Assembly: GCA_033439265.1 (NCBI GenBank)
Contig: JAVTVX010000012.1
Coordinates: forward strand, 9,041,001-9,105,000
Origin: Dillenia suffruticosa
Taxonomy: Eukaryota > Streptophyta > Magnoliopsida > Dilleniales > Dilleniaceae
Length of the DNA: 64,000 nucleotides
Direction of reading: 5' to 3'
The notes under the pieces were generated by a model that saw only the letters and a list, made by a program, of their open reading frames with translations, was not told the origin of the DNA and did not search any database. The position numbers and the translations under genes are program-made. Below, one piece after another: positions 1-12,400 of the stretch. Positions within the stretch are counted from its first letter, which is position 1, and each line of letters begins with the position of its first letter.

Positions 1-2000
1 TTCGGGGCATGACATGACCGTTGTGAGGCAAGTTTTTGGGAGCTCAAACAACGGTTGACATTGGCACCAATTCTAGCACTTCTCACCAGTGGCCGGGAGT
101 ATGTAGTGTTCAGTGATGCCAGTTGGTAGGGTTTGGGCTGTGTACTGATATAGGATGATCAGGTCATTGCATACGCCTCCAGACAGTTGAAGAAGCATGA
201 GTTGAATTATCTGACCCATGATCTCGAGTTGGCAGCCATAGTCTTTGCATTGAAGATATGACAACATTATCTCTATGGGATGACGTGCCGAGTGTACACG
301 GATCATAAGAGCCTGAAGTACTTATTCACACAAAAGGAGCTCAATCTGAGACAGAGGAGATGGTTGGAGCTTCTCAAGGATTATGATCTTGTCATGGACT
401 ATTATCCTGGCAAGGCCAACGCAGTTGCAGATGCTCTGAGCCGCAAATCATTTACTTCCTCATTTTACGAGAGTGCTTACCTCTTGTGTCTTGTGCGACT
501 CTGCTCGTTGGGAGTTAGTCTGGATAGTGATGAATATGGTGCACTGCTAGCTAGGTTTAAGGTAAGCCGACTATTTGTGACCACATTCGAGAGCTCCAGG
601 GTTTAGATGAGGAGCTCTAGGGCATTGTTGAGAGGGTCCGCCAAGGAGACGGTAGGGATTTTAGAGTCTAAGAGGATGGACTCGTAGTTTTCAGGGACCA
701 AGTCTGGGTCTCGAATGATAGTGATCTTAGGAGAACTATACTAGAAGAGGCCCACTCCTCTGCCTATGCAATACATCCAGGTAGTACTAAGATGTATCGG
801 ACTATCAAAGGGAGCTATTGGTGTGCTAGGATGAAATGAGAGATCACTAAGTATGTAGCCAAATGTTTGGTCTGTCAGCAGGTGAAGGCTGAGTATCAGC
901 GACTAGCCGGAACACTACAACCCCTTTGTATTCCTGAGTGGAAGTGGGAACAAATAAGATGGATTTTGTTATGGGACTTCCGCGAACTTCAGCATGACAT
1001 GATGATATTTGGGTGATTATTGATAGACTCACCAAGTCTGCACATTTTCTACCCATTCGTAGTAGCTATCCGCTGGAGGGTTTGGCTTGTGTATATATCA
1101 GCCAAATAGTTAGACTTCATGGGGTTCCTATGTCGATTGTGTCAGACAGAGATCCCCGATTTATTTCTCAATTTTGGCCGAAACTATAGGAGGCCATGGG
1201 TACCAGGCTATGCTTTAGCACTGCTTTCCACCCCCAGACTAATGGTCAGTCAGACAGGACCATCCAAATGTTGGAGGACATGCTGAGAGCATGTGTGATG
1301 GATTTCAGAGGCAGTTGGGAGTAACACCACCCGTTGGTGGAGTTCGCGTACAACAATAGTTATCAGGCTAGTATTGGGATGCCACCATACGAGACCTTGT
1401 ACGGAAGAAAGTGTAGGACACCATTTTGCTGGGACGAGGTCGGAGAAAGACGACTCAGTAGTGTTGAGCTGATTGAGGAGACTCGAGAAAAGGTGAAGGG
1501 CATCCATGCTCGAATAAAGGCTGTCTAGGATAGACATAAGAGTTTTGTTGATAGGCGGAGGAGACCTCTGGAGTTCGAGGAGAGAGACATGGTCTTTTTA
1601 CGATATCTCCCTGGAGGGGAGTGATACGATTCAGACAGCAAGCGAAACTTAACGCCACATATATTGGACCATTCTGAATCCTGAAAAGAATTGGAAAGGT
1701 AGCTTACAGATTAGATCTACCAGTTGAACTTGCACATATTGACAACGTATTCCATGTCTCTGTGTTTAGGAAATATATACCAAATCTCTCTCATGTGTTA
1801 AAACCTCCACCAGTGGAGCTAAGAAACGACCTGAGCTTTACTGTTCAGCCCATGGCTAAACTTGATAGGCAGACTAAGAAGCTGAGAAGCAAAGAGATGC
1901 CACTGGTTTGAGTTTTGTGGAGGAGTAACCAAGTCAAGGAGTAGATTTGGGAACTGGAGGATGTTATAAGGAGACAGTACCCCGAGCTTTTCGATTTATA
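1..2000 (+). pseudogene. gypsy pol remnant: RNase H, integrase, chromodomain
   Basis: Reading begins near the RT/RNase H border (CEASFWELKQRL) and continues through RNase H: VVFSDASW near 100-130, [20 protein letters not shown] near 295-350 and [15 protein letters not shown] ending near 450. The integrase zinc-finger region is near 750-900 (HPGSTKMY, CLVCQQVKAEYQ). The catalytic core starts near 959 ([38 protein letters not shown]) and stays in one frame to 1528 despite stops near 995, 1187 and 1322. A chromodomain-like tail is at about 1820-1990 (DRQTKKLRSKEMPLV, ELEDVIRRQYPELF), also with stops. The gene would have encoded replication and integration enzymes. Stops and frame changes make it non-functional. 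Homology is obvious; exact domain edges are approximate. Confidence 0.9.
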
Positions 2001-2689
2001 GTTTAGAGAACGAAACTTTATTTTAAGGGGTTAGAAAATATAACACTAACTCTTGGTATATGATGTACTCTCCTCGTGTTCATATATATGATACTGCACC
2101 CATTTGAGACACATGATTCGAAATTTCTAAAACTTTGTCCTTAAAGTTACTTAAACAAAAAATTCTATCGATAAGCCGAAAACTTTTCCGAAAAGTGCCG
2201 GCAAGCCCTAAAATCACTAAAAATGGCTAACGAAAACCAAAACACTTAATTATAAGCATAAAGAAGTGAATTTGAAAATTTAAAAAAAAAAAAAAATCAA
2301 AAATCACATAGGGTCGAATTTATAATTATGGAAAGTTTAGGAACTAAAGTGCAAATATGAGAACTTTAGGGAATAAGTTGCAAAACCAACCATTGAATGA
2401 CAATTATAACAATTGGAGATCAACCATTGGCCAAAAACACACAAAGTGGCCACCTAAGCTCATTCCACCAAAGAGAAATCCCATTGGTTGAAAAATCCTT
2501 GCATGAATTCTCATTGGTTGGTCAAAAACTCCTCTTTTTGTGGTTAAATTCATCATGAAAAAAATTGACATGAAAGAGGTGCATGAAGGTAGCTTGTAAG
2601 CAATCTTGCATGAGAGAAAGGCTTAGGACAAGTGTAGAGTAAAGATCTTGCAAGCAAAAGGAATCAAGGGTCAAGATAGCTTGATTAGG

Positions 2690-2699
2690 TTTATAAAAG
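2690..2699 (+). promoter_or_regulatory. Putative LTR TATA box
   Basis: TTTATAAAAG lies in the first quarter of the gypsy 3' LTR and is followed by a pyrimidine-rich stretch (TTTTCTCTTCTACTCACC) typical of plant transcription starts. Inferred promoter; no activity is implied. Confidence 0.4.
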
Positions 2700-5019
2700 A
2701 CCAAAATCAACAATTTTCTCTTCTACTCACCTCACTTGGACGAAAATAAGAGTAAGGAAAGAGGGATTTACTGAATGTTCAAGTGGAATTCTTGGAGCAT
2801 TGAAGAAGGAACACAAGTAAAAGAGGTAAGAACATCCTTGACTCTATATCTCTAGTTGATTGAGATAATATAAGGATTGTGTAGAGATTGATCTTTGATG
2901 AATTATGTTACTATGGTGTTCAGGTGATCAAGATTTCAAGAAAATCAAGATCAAGATGATGGGTATTAGTTAGCAAAGGATCATACAAACGAAGGTAAAA
3001 TACTCAAAATTGAAGTCTTTACAAGTAGTGAAATTAAATGCATGTACTAGTATACTAGATATGATTGTTTCAGATTTGAGTTATGTGTAGTCTTGCCATG
3101 ATATCTCATTGTATAAGACTCAAAATTTTAAACCATTTGTTTCTCAATAAACTAGACTCCCTAAGATTTAAAATAAGGTATGGTATGAAAATTTCCATTA
3201 AGAATGTGATTTACAGTGATTTTGGAAAGGACAACAAAATGACAAATTCTGTTTTTCATCCTCTATGCATGGCCAGTGTGTTGTATAATTTTTGAAAATA
3301 TCTCTGCACAACATTTAGAGAAACTTAAAACATTAAAGTTTTAGGTCTCGGTTTTATCTTTAAAATGAGCTAAAATTCACTTGAATCGGAGTAGTATGCT
3401 GGAAGTTATGATATTTTTTCTGAAACTATGCAGAGCATAATTTAAAACTAGAACTGAGGATGAAATGAAATTTTATAAAATTTTACACTTATAATTAAAT
3501 GAAATACTGAACATGAAAGTTCTAGAACTATCTCTTATCTTTCAGTAGAACTTGGAATCATGTAAATCGGAGATGTATATACTGGGATATGAATTTTCTA
3601 CCAAAACTGTATAAATTTAGTTATATAAGTATGAACTCTATTAAAGATAAATTTTTATAAATTTGTGCAGTGGGAATTTGGAGATGAGTTGAACACGAAA
3701 AATGTAGGTATATGTCTTAACTTTAGCAATTTGAATCATTCGAATCCGATTTATATAGAGAAAGTTATGATACTTTTCCTAAAACTGCGTAGAAGGGGAA
3801 CTTGAAAATCCGAAATTTTATTAAAAGAAATTGGGGGATTAACATATATATATGTTCTTGTCTTAGGAGTAGATGACTATACTATAATTGAGGGGCGACT
3901 TAGTTGAGGATCGAGCTTTTAGGGGAGTGGTGTACCCTTCCGGTACAAGTGAGTGGGTTTTTACTGTTACCATATAGTTAATGAGCAAAATCATATTCTA
4001 TCGTTTTCAAAACATGATTTTATGAAATTGTTGTGAAATGGCTTGTTAAATGATTTGGTAGCAATTTTGTGATAAATGGAGTATTCCAAATTTCTTTAAT
4101 ATGCATCCATGAATTTTGATGAAAAATATAAATGTCATGTTTTAAATCATGAAATGTACTTTGATATTATATGTTATAATATACTATATTGGATTTTCAT
4201 GATTTTTCTCGACATGTATGACACGGTTAGTTTATTGATAATTTTTATGCGAGATTAGGTACTCGGGTATTAGTACCCGAATCCCTTTGATCGTAGATCA
4301 GAGATAGTACTTATAGTAATGATACTATGATATGATAGGCGTCATTCTGCGCAGACTCGTCTCGTATGCTATAGCAGACCCATCTCGTTATATAGATTGT
4401 CGCACGTTTACGATGCCTCGAGATGTAGACACTTCACATGGTTATGTGACGTGTATATGATACTATGTTTCGGACTAACCAAGTTGAATCGAAAGGGGAA
4501 GATTGAATGATGTTTCAGTCTAGCACTTGGGGAGGCCCGACGCCAATGCCAAGGTTAGGGTCGTTTATTCGTTTAAATGAAAACTCTTGGTAGCTCGTCA
4601 TTGGTCGAGGTAAACCCTTGCTGAGAGCTTGTTTTGGCATGACTATTCACGATATAAGATTGGATGTATATGTTTTATGGATGATGATATTAGAGAAATG
4701 TGTTTGAAATTGTCATTCATTCTTGAAATATGATATAAAGTGTATATATATATATGGTTTTAATACTCCATTTTCACTCTACTTATTAACTACATGTTAC
4801 GATTTTTCACTGATTGAGTAAATAATTTTACTCATCCCTCACTCCCTTAAATTTTACAGAGATAATATTTAGAGGGACACGTTGATAGATATCGACGTAC
4901 GCAAATTCTAGAGAGTATTGTTAGAGACGTATCAAGGTATGGAACTTCCGCTGTATATTTGAGGATATTAGTTGATCATGTTAGAATGACTGTATGAAAC
5001 AAAGGAACTTTCATTTGTA

Positions 5020-5051
<32 letters not shown>
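5020..5051. repeat. (TA)n microsatellite
   Basis: About sixteen uninterrupted TA dinucleotides, inside the gypsy LTR. Confidence 0.95.
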
Positions 5052-5059
<8 letters not shown>

Positions 5060-5214
5060 TTGAGAACTTTTGTATTTTAAATACTAATAAAATATTTGTA
5101 ACTGAAATTATGATTAGCCTTGCGTTACCTTGAGTATACTTGGCGGGGTTAGGCCGGTGTCCGAGGTGATGGGCGACTGTTCACGGCCTCTAGATCACGG
5201 ATCGAGGCTTGACA

Positions 5215-7389
5215 GTGGGAATAAAATTTTGGTTGAATTAGAAGTTTTGAAAGTTTTGAGAGCAGGAGAGGTTTTGAGGGGAGAAGAGTTTTTTTAGGGA
5301 AAAAGAAGTTTTTATGGTTTGCGGAATGATTGCTAATATATTTGGAGAGCTTTTGGAGGAAAAGAGATAAATGATTTATAATATATTTAGAGAGGTTTTG
5401 GAGGGAAAGAGAAATTTTGATGGTTTATAAAATAATTTATAACGCATTTTTCCCTTATTTTTCACACTTTTACTTATTACTACCATTTTTCAATATTTTA
5501 CCACTTTTTAAAACTTTTATTTTAATGATTAGCACAACAATTCTTATCTCTTATTATAACATTGTTACTATATTGTCGTATTTCATATTATTATATTATT
5601 TAAATTAATAATATTAATTATACCATCATTTACTTAATTCATATTTTAATTTTTTTTTTTTTATAGAAATGTGATTCTGGTTAAGGATCAGAGGAGAGGT
5701 GGCATGTGCACATATGTGCATGAGTACTCGACACATATGGATATGCAATTTCGAAAATATTGTCATTCTCTTTACCCTCTTTTTCCTTTACCTCCATTTT
5801 ATCATTATCATTATTACACATACACATACACATATCTTTTTATTTGTTATTCCAAAATTCACTTACTATATTTTTACTTTATTACTACATTCTTTTATTA
5901 CTATAATATTATTACTACATTATTACTGTATTATTCTACATTCTCATGCGATAACTATACCATACTATATCATACCATGGTTGATCATTATATTATTTAA
6001 ATTAATAATACTCATTACACCATATATATCACTATACTTATTTTATTTTAGATTTTATAATTGAGGATGAAATTATGAAATGAAATGTAATGATATAATT
6101 AATTATATTAAATCATATTTAATATTTTAAATCATATTTAATATTATTTAATTATGTTGGTAGTTATTATTTTATTATGTTAATGAAAAATGAAAACAAT
6201 CTAAATTACTTGTTTTTCAATCCCACACAAACTCAAAAATATTTAAATAAGTAGAATATTATTTAAACTATTTAAATTAGTAATAATTTTATTTAAATTA
6301 ATGATGATAAAAACTAAAAAATTATATAAAATTTAATTTAATGTTCAAGCGATGCCTTCTAACTTTGGCGAAGAGAAATTAATCTTATTGAGATTAATAC
6401 TCATTAATACCCAACCACAACCCAACGAAACCAACCAAATCTAACCAATCCGGTAACATTATTTGAAATTAAAAATTATTTAAAATTACTAATATATAAA
6501 ATATATATAACATTATTTAAATTAATATTAAATATTGATTAATATTAATATTAATAATTAATTAAGTTATATGATATAGTAATATTATATTATACTAATA
6601 TAATATTATTAATAATTGTATTATTATTATGATAGTAATATTATATTATTAATATATTACATTATTATTATTAATATTGATCATAATTACAATAAATTTA
6701 TATTATGAAAGTAGGTTGTTCAACTAAATTATCTACATAATATATACTAATAAATTTATATTAATACATATATAATACATATATAGTAATATATATAGTA
6801 ATAAAATATGTTATTTGTATTTCAAAATAATCCCAAATTTTAGATAATCCCAAAATTTTTACAAATTTTTTGTATTTTTATTAATGCACATATCAATTCT
6901 CCAATAATCTTTATTAATAATCCCTATCAATCATCTCACATAGGCCACGATTTTCATAAATAAATTTTGAAAATAAATTTTAAAAATCCGTTTTTCCGTT
7001 TCCCCGTCATTTTTCAATATAAAATTTAAACCATAGTTTTTTTGAATTACACAATTTTGACAAATTTAAATTTTTAGGAGATGTTTACCCTCTTTTTTTT
7101 CTTTACACACCCTTATTTTTTTTTCTCATGTTTCCGTATATGTTATGATCATGACATGTTAACTTTCCATATGTTTCCATAAGTGTTATGATCATGACTT
7201 ATTAATTTTCCATATGCATTATATATTATTATGATTTCTTATCTTCCAATTACTACGTAGCATATAATTATAATTGAAGTACTTGCGGTTTGTTTGTAAT
7301 TTGCACCTGAGCTACTGGCAGTTTAACTAAATTTAAACAAAGATTAAATCTAGTTTTCACATAAATATTTATATCAAAACTTAAATTTT
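5215..7389. other. AT-rich stretch without a recognisable gene
   Basis: Mostly A/T with runs of TTATTA, ATATTA and TATATA. Two imperfect 43-bp direct repeats (AATGATT..TTTGGAGG) sit at about 5326-5415. The open frames here (for example 5671-6064) are tyrosine/phenylalanine/isoleucine-rich low-complexity readings of AT repeats with no domain. The left end of the CACTA element carrying the transposase at 7677-11330 may lie here, but I could not find a convincing CACTA terminus. Confidence 0.6.
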
Positions 7390-7640
7390 TGTGATAACAA
7401 TATTTGTGTTATTACAACTTGTTACCATTTGATACCATGCACACTTGTCTGCACTTGTTACCATGCACACTTGTTGAGCAATATCAAGTTATTACTTGTT
7501 ATCACTTGTGACCACTTGTTACCATCCATTATACCCACGTCACTTCATATGATCAATATCACTTGTTATCATTTATTACCATATCAGTACACATGATACA
7601 CCATATGTTACAATTACCATCCATTATAGCATATCACATT
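7390..7640. repeat. CACTTGTTACCA-type low-complexity repeat tract
   Basis: Many variants of CACTTGTTACCA, TTATCACTTGT and ATTACCAT occur here, immediately 3' of the minus-strand transposase gene. The position and style resemble the subterminal repeats of a CACTA element, and similar TTAC-based tracts occur at 19150-19350, 28770-28960 and 44070-45480. Confidence 0.55.
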
Positions 7641-7676
7641 GAGAAAATAAAACAATGATTATATAATCTAACAAAA

Positions 7677-10600
7677 TTACATTTCGTACTCATATACATC
7701 ATATGCTACTCTATCAATATCATCATCATCATTCATGTCTATTGATACATTTCCTTCGTCTTCATCAACACTACTCTGAATCTACATCTCCTGATTGTTT
7801 GAGGGGTTACTTTTTGAATTCAGATTCACTTAATTACCCATGTCAAATTCATCTCTAACTTTAACAAGCTTTACAACAAGCCATCTTTTGTGTTTTTCAT
7901 CCACTACATAAAATATCTTCTTTGTCTGGAATGCCAATCCAGCAAAACCACACTTGTATGATTGAGATATGAAAATTTTACAAGTGTTTGAACCAAATCT
8001 ATCCTTTTTGCATCCTCATTGTAGGTCAACCCAATCACATCGAAATAACACAAACATATACATTCCATTATAGTTTACTTCAATGATTTACCATAACATT
8101 CAATAATAATTAACTTTAAGTTGAATGAGTCTTTTATTCTTAGCGCTTGCATAACAAATATCATCCACTACTACCACAACTCCTGAATTTTGAGTTTGAA
8201 GGCATTTCTCCTAATCTTTTATATGGAATCAATATCCATTGATTACATACCCATTGTAATTTCTAACCAATGGATCTGGTCCACGAGCAATCCATTTAAT
8301 TTCATCACTAATCTCTCCAGGGTATTTTGGATTTGTAACCTGCAAAAAGAAATGAAGAAATTAATAACATTCGGAAGATTAACTATTGATATACTTATCA
8401 CGTAAATGGAAGAAATTAATAATATTAAAAAATTAAATATTGATATACTTACAGGATGAGTAAACTAGGTAATGAAGTCTTTACGATGAAATTTATCAAT
8501 TTGGAAAGTGTTTAATTTCTTCCCACGATTTGTTCTTCGAACATATTGAATATGTTCCCTATATCAAGTAGAAACAATACATATATAATTATATAATTAC
8601 ATAATTACATAATATAATATTAGAGTTTAATGTTTATAAATATACTATATTGTATACTTACACTCTAAAGGAGACAACTGAGTAACTATTAAATAGTATG
8701 TATCTATACCATTGCTGCAATGATTTCTCATCCAAACGAATTCAGGATAGTCTTTTTCTTTTTTTGTTTTTTAACAGATCTACGTGTTCTTATTCCCAAA
8801 GGCCTCCAATAGTGGTTGAAGTAGACTCATCTTCTTCAAATACAATGTGGTTGTCATCATTCCGTAATACATGATTAAAGCTTATTTCAACCCCATCTAA
8901 ATATCTTGAACAAAATAGTAAGCACTCATTTGTTATATACCCTTCCGTGATAGAGCTTTCAGGTCATACTCTATTACATACATAGGATTTGAGTTGAAGC
9001 AAATACCTGCATACATATATATACATTGGATTACATTAGATGTGTATGATTGTTAAATAAAAGGAGTATCAATTGTTAAATAAGTGATCAAAATAAAATA
9101 AATCTTTTAACTGGATACATTCACCTATATGTCACTGGTCCACCAATTCTTACTTCAGTTGTCAAGTGCACGATTATGTGTATCATACTGGTAAAAAATG
9201 AAGGAGGAAAAATCTTTTCAATCTCACACATAATTTGTGAAATTGCTGCCTTCAATTGTTCCAGTTCTTGTGGTTCAAGACTCTAGAGCAAAGACATTTT
9301 AAAATGTTACAAATTTTAATGATAACAGAGCTAATATTGTCGGGTAGTGATCCATGAATTGCTATAGGAATGAACTCTTGCAATAAAATATGACAGTTAT
9401 AACTTTTGAGACCTATTAACTTCTGCTACTTCAATTGAATACATCTAGAGATGTTTGTAGAGCACTCGTCAAGAAGTTTTAAGTCTTTCAAAACCTTGAG
9501 AAATGCATCGTTTTCCTGGATGGTCATTTGGTAACATGCTTTACGTAAAAATATATTTGTAGAGTTTGATCTTCGTGCATGTAGATTCTTTCTTATTCCC
9601 ATCTCTTCAAGATCAAATCTGACCTTATAATTATTCTTAGACTTTCCTTCTTGCCCGAGAATTATAGAACAATTGCATCAAAACAATTTTTCTTAGTATA
9701 CATCATGTCAATATTATGTCTAAGTAAAACATTTTCCCAATAAGACAAATGAAACAATATACTATTTTTTTTCCATCCATGCATATCATTAGGACTTGTT
9801 AAGTCAATTCCATCTAATTCTCGCAATACATCAGTTCCAGATTGTTGCTTAGGAGCAATTCTGAACTCCTCTGTCCCATTAAAAGAATATTTATCATACT
9901 TGAATGGATTAGTTGACTCCAACCATTTTCGATGTCCCATATAGTAATACTTCCGGCCATGAGATAACCATTGAGAGCATGTATCATTTCTGCATCCTGG
10001 ACATACAAATCTACCTTTAGTACTCCATCCAGACAGATTAATATATGCGAGGAAGTCATTAATGGTCTATAACAGTGTTGCATGCATTTTAAACCTTTCA
10101 CGAACTGAAGAATCATAAGTATCTACTCCTTCATTCTATAATTCTTTCAATTCTTCTACCAGTGGTTGTATATACACATCTATCTTGTCGCCTGGACTTT
10201 TAGGGCTAGGAATAAGTAATGTTAGTATGAAGTTTATAGATTTCATGTACAACCAAGGTGGTAGATTATATGGTATGATGAGCACTGGCCAAATACTATG
10301 TGTAACATTTATTATTTTAAATGGATTAAAACCATCAACTACTAACCCTAATTGAATATTTCTTGGATCAGAAGAGAAGGTATGGTATAGGAAATCAAAC
10401 TCCTTCCATGCAGGAGAATCTGCAGGATGTCTTAAAAGTCCATCATTTGTTCTCTTATCATGTTGCCATCTCATCAAAGAAACAGTTTGACCACATGTAA
10501 ATAGTCTTTGCAATCTTGGAATTAAAGGAAACCATCCCAATATTTTGACAACTTTTTTTATTAACATCTTGATTTTCATCTCTATTTGGTTTCCATCTAG

Positions 10601-11330
10601 AAGCACCACACACATAACATGCATTATCTTAAGATCTATGTTTCCAGTACAATATACAATCATTAGAACAAGCATGTATTTTCTCATATCTCAACTCTAA
10701 AGCTGAAATAGTTCTCTTCACTTCATGACAACTATTTGGCAATATATTTTCATCCGTCAACAATTCTCCTAAAAACTCTAACAATAATGAAAAAGATTTG
10801 TTGGTCCATCCACACAAACACTTCAAATGATATAAGTGTACAAAAGTTATAAGTAGACTGTATTTCGACTTTGGATATATTGATTTTTTTGCATTTTCAA
10901 GTAATTCATGAAACTTTTCTGAAGTTGAAGTTGATTCATCCACCAAAGATGCATGAGAACTTGGTTGATGAGAACTTTTGGAGGGAGAATGATGAGGTAA
11001 ATGTGTGAATGCATCATGTAACATGCCAAACATATCATGATCAAAAGGATTATCAAGGTTGTTGTTGGATCCATTTTCATTACTCTCTTTATTGCTCTCT
11101 TCATGATATATCCACTTATCATAACCACGTTGAAACTCATAACATAACAAGTGATTGAACACTGTGTATATAGGAAATCTTAATGTGTTGAAACATTTAA
11201 CACAAGGACATGATATCTTTCTATCAATTGATTGAATATTTTAAAATACAAATTCAAGAAATATATTAACTCTACTAATATATTCATCACTTGCTCTTGA
11301 TTTAGAATACATCCATGTCCTGTTCATCAT
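7677..11330 (-). pseudogene. CACTA (En/Spm) TNP2-type transposase, decayed
   Basis: Minus-strand gene with the layout of plant TNP2/TnpD transposases. Start is near 11330 (MMNRTWMYSKSRASDEYI) with a transposase-associated cysteine motif (ISCPCVKCFN, about 11190-11225). An acidic/serine linker follows. The transposase core has FTCGQTVSLMRWQHDKRTND near 10440-10505, LVVDGFNPF near 10340, GRFVCPGCRNDTC near 10000, and FHLSYWENVLLRHNIDMM near 9700-9750. A DUF4218-like block follows (EKIFPPSFF, MIHIIVHL, RIGGPVTYR; about 9130-9290). A DUF4216-like block is at about 7850-7960 (FYVVDEKHKRWLVVKLVKVR). The protein ends in an acidic tail with a stop at 7677-7679. Known role: cutting CACTA ends. Frameshifts around 9660 and 9940-10140, plus stops, indicate a dead copy, though introns could account for some breaks. 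Confidence 0.92.
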
Positions 11331-11700
11331 GAGAATTGTAAAATTACAAAAGCCAAGAGAGAACTAAAAGAGACATAAATGAAATGAAGAGGGAATTGCA
11401 TAAGCGAGAGAAGAAGAGAAATAAATGACATAAAAGAGTCAGAGATATTGTGAAAGAAATAAAGAAACAAAAAGAAGAGGAGAAATAAATGACATACAAA
11501 AACACGAAGAGATATTGTTTTGGCGCATAACATTAGCGCCAATTTTTGTTAACATAAAATTTTTTTGGCCCTAAAATATTGTTTTGACTAAACTTTTTGA
11601 CTAAAATTGTTTTGCTAACATTGACTAGGTAAGCTACTAAAATTGTTTTTTAACATCGACTAAAGCTAAATAAAAAGAAAAAGAAGTGAAAAAAAGAAAA
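11331..11700 (-). promoter_or_regulatory. TNP2 upstream leader with E2F-like GGCGC motifs
   Basis: The 200 bases upstream of the transposase start are purine-rich on the plus strand (pyrimidine-rich in the gene's sense). At 11518-11545 two half-sites, TTTTGGCGC and GCGCCAATTTT, lie 10 bases apart. E2F sites have the core TTTSSCGC (known). A perfect TTGGCGCCAA lies at the same relative place before the TNP2 remnant at 41342 in the other element, so the site looks conserved. The regulatory role is inference. Confidence 0.4.
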
Positions 11701-11894
11701 TTGTTTTGATGCTAAAATGTGTAGCTAAAATGTGTAGTCAAGTATATTATTATTGTTAGTTAGTTGTTAGGAATATTATTATTGTAGTTAGTTGTTAGGA
11801 CATGTTTTTTTGGAAATCAAAAAATTAATATATGATAATTAATAAAATATATATTATATGAAATAATAATTTAATACCATAAACAAATAATTTA

Positions 11895-12120
11895 AAGTCA
11901 TGTGCATGCTTGGGCATGCGTTGTTTCAGCCACGCGCATGCCTTGGCATGCGCGGTTTTAGCTATGATGCTCGCGGTTGAAGCCACGGGCATGCGCGGTC
12001 TCAACCGCACACACGCTAGGGCATGCGCAGTTTTAGTCATGCATGCGCGAGGTTTCAAACTGTGCGCATGCCAAGGCATGCGCACTGCTGAAACCATGTA
12101 CTTGCCCTCGCCGGCATACG
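11895..12120. repeat. GC-rich CATGCGC repeat island
   Basis: A GC-rich island in AT-rich surroundings, built of repeated GGCATGCGC, GCGCATGCC and CGGTTTTAGC words in both orientations, so it can fold into hairpins. It lies between the accessory gene and TNP2 on the minus strand. The open frames crossing it (Ala/His/Arg-rich) are artefacts of the repeats. A different GC-rich tandem repeat occupies the equivalent place at 38940-39310 in the 10.46-kb CACTA element. Confidence 0.7.
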
Positions 12121-12264
12121 TGGTAGAAGTTGGGCGCAAAAAATACCAGATTTAAAAAAAATGGAAAAAGATGGGAAAAATGAAATAAAAAATTAAGTAA
12201 GGAATCATACTCTATAATAATAAATATATCATTACATGCTACAATAATTATACATATATATGAT

Positions 12265-12296
12265 TACACTACATTACACTACATTACATTACATGT
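12265..12296. repeat. ACATTACACT microsatellite
   Basis: Short tandem of ATTACACTAC / ATTACATTAC words. It contains CACTAC strings but has no inverted partner, so it is not called a transposon end. Confidence 0.7.
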
Positions 12297-12400
12297 TTAT
12301 GCTTATAACTAAAGCAACAGAGAAAAAGTAAAAAAAGGAAAAAATAATTAAAATCACAATCAAGAACTTTGGAAAAAGAAAAAAAGAAAAATAATGGAAA

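Larger units (their letters stand above)
1..5214 (+). mobile_element. Ty3/gypsy chromovirus (Tekay/Del-like), 3' half
   Basis: The window opens inside the pol gene of a gypsy retrotransposon and runs through integrase, a chromodomain, a polypurine-like tract (TTTTAAGGGG, 2021-2030) and a long 3' LTR. Domain order RNase H - integrase - chromodomain and an LTR of about 3.2 kb are typical of the Tekay/Del chromoviruses (family knowledge). The 5' LTR, gag, protease and most of reverse transcriptase lie outside the window, so no target-site duplication can be checked. Several in-frame stops show the copy is dead. Clade assignment rests on my reading of the chromodomain and LTR style, not on a search. 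Confidence 0.85.
2039..5214 (+). repeat. 3' LTR of the Tekay/Del-like gypsy element
   Basis: The LTR starts just after the purine tract at 2021-2030. Its expected TG start has become TA (TATAACAC). It ends at TTGACA (5209-5214), the usual CA end. A TATA-like box TTTATAAAAG lies at 2690-2699. The 3' end (4870-5214) has the GC-richer tail common to these LTRs. A (TA)n microsatellite occupies about 5020-5051. The 5' LTR is off-window, so the start is inferred from the element's layout only. Confidence 0.72.

Noticed and set aside
6029-6045. CACTATACTTATTTT as a left CACTA end for the TNP2 element
   Set aside because: Does not match any right end in the window beyond the first six bases.
5671-6064. 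Two overlapping open frames of 109 and 121 codons
   Set aside because: Tyr/Phe/Ile/His-rich readings of TTATTA and ACATACACAT repeats; no domain and no codon structure.
11910-12155. Open frames on both strands, Ala/Cys/His/Arg-rich
   Set aside because: Translations of the CATGCGC repeat island in both orientations.
12265-12296. CACTAC strings as a transposon end
   Set aside because: Part of a simple ACATTACACT microsatellite; no subterminal repeats or inverted partner.
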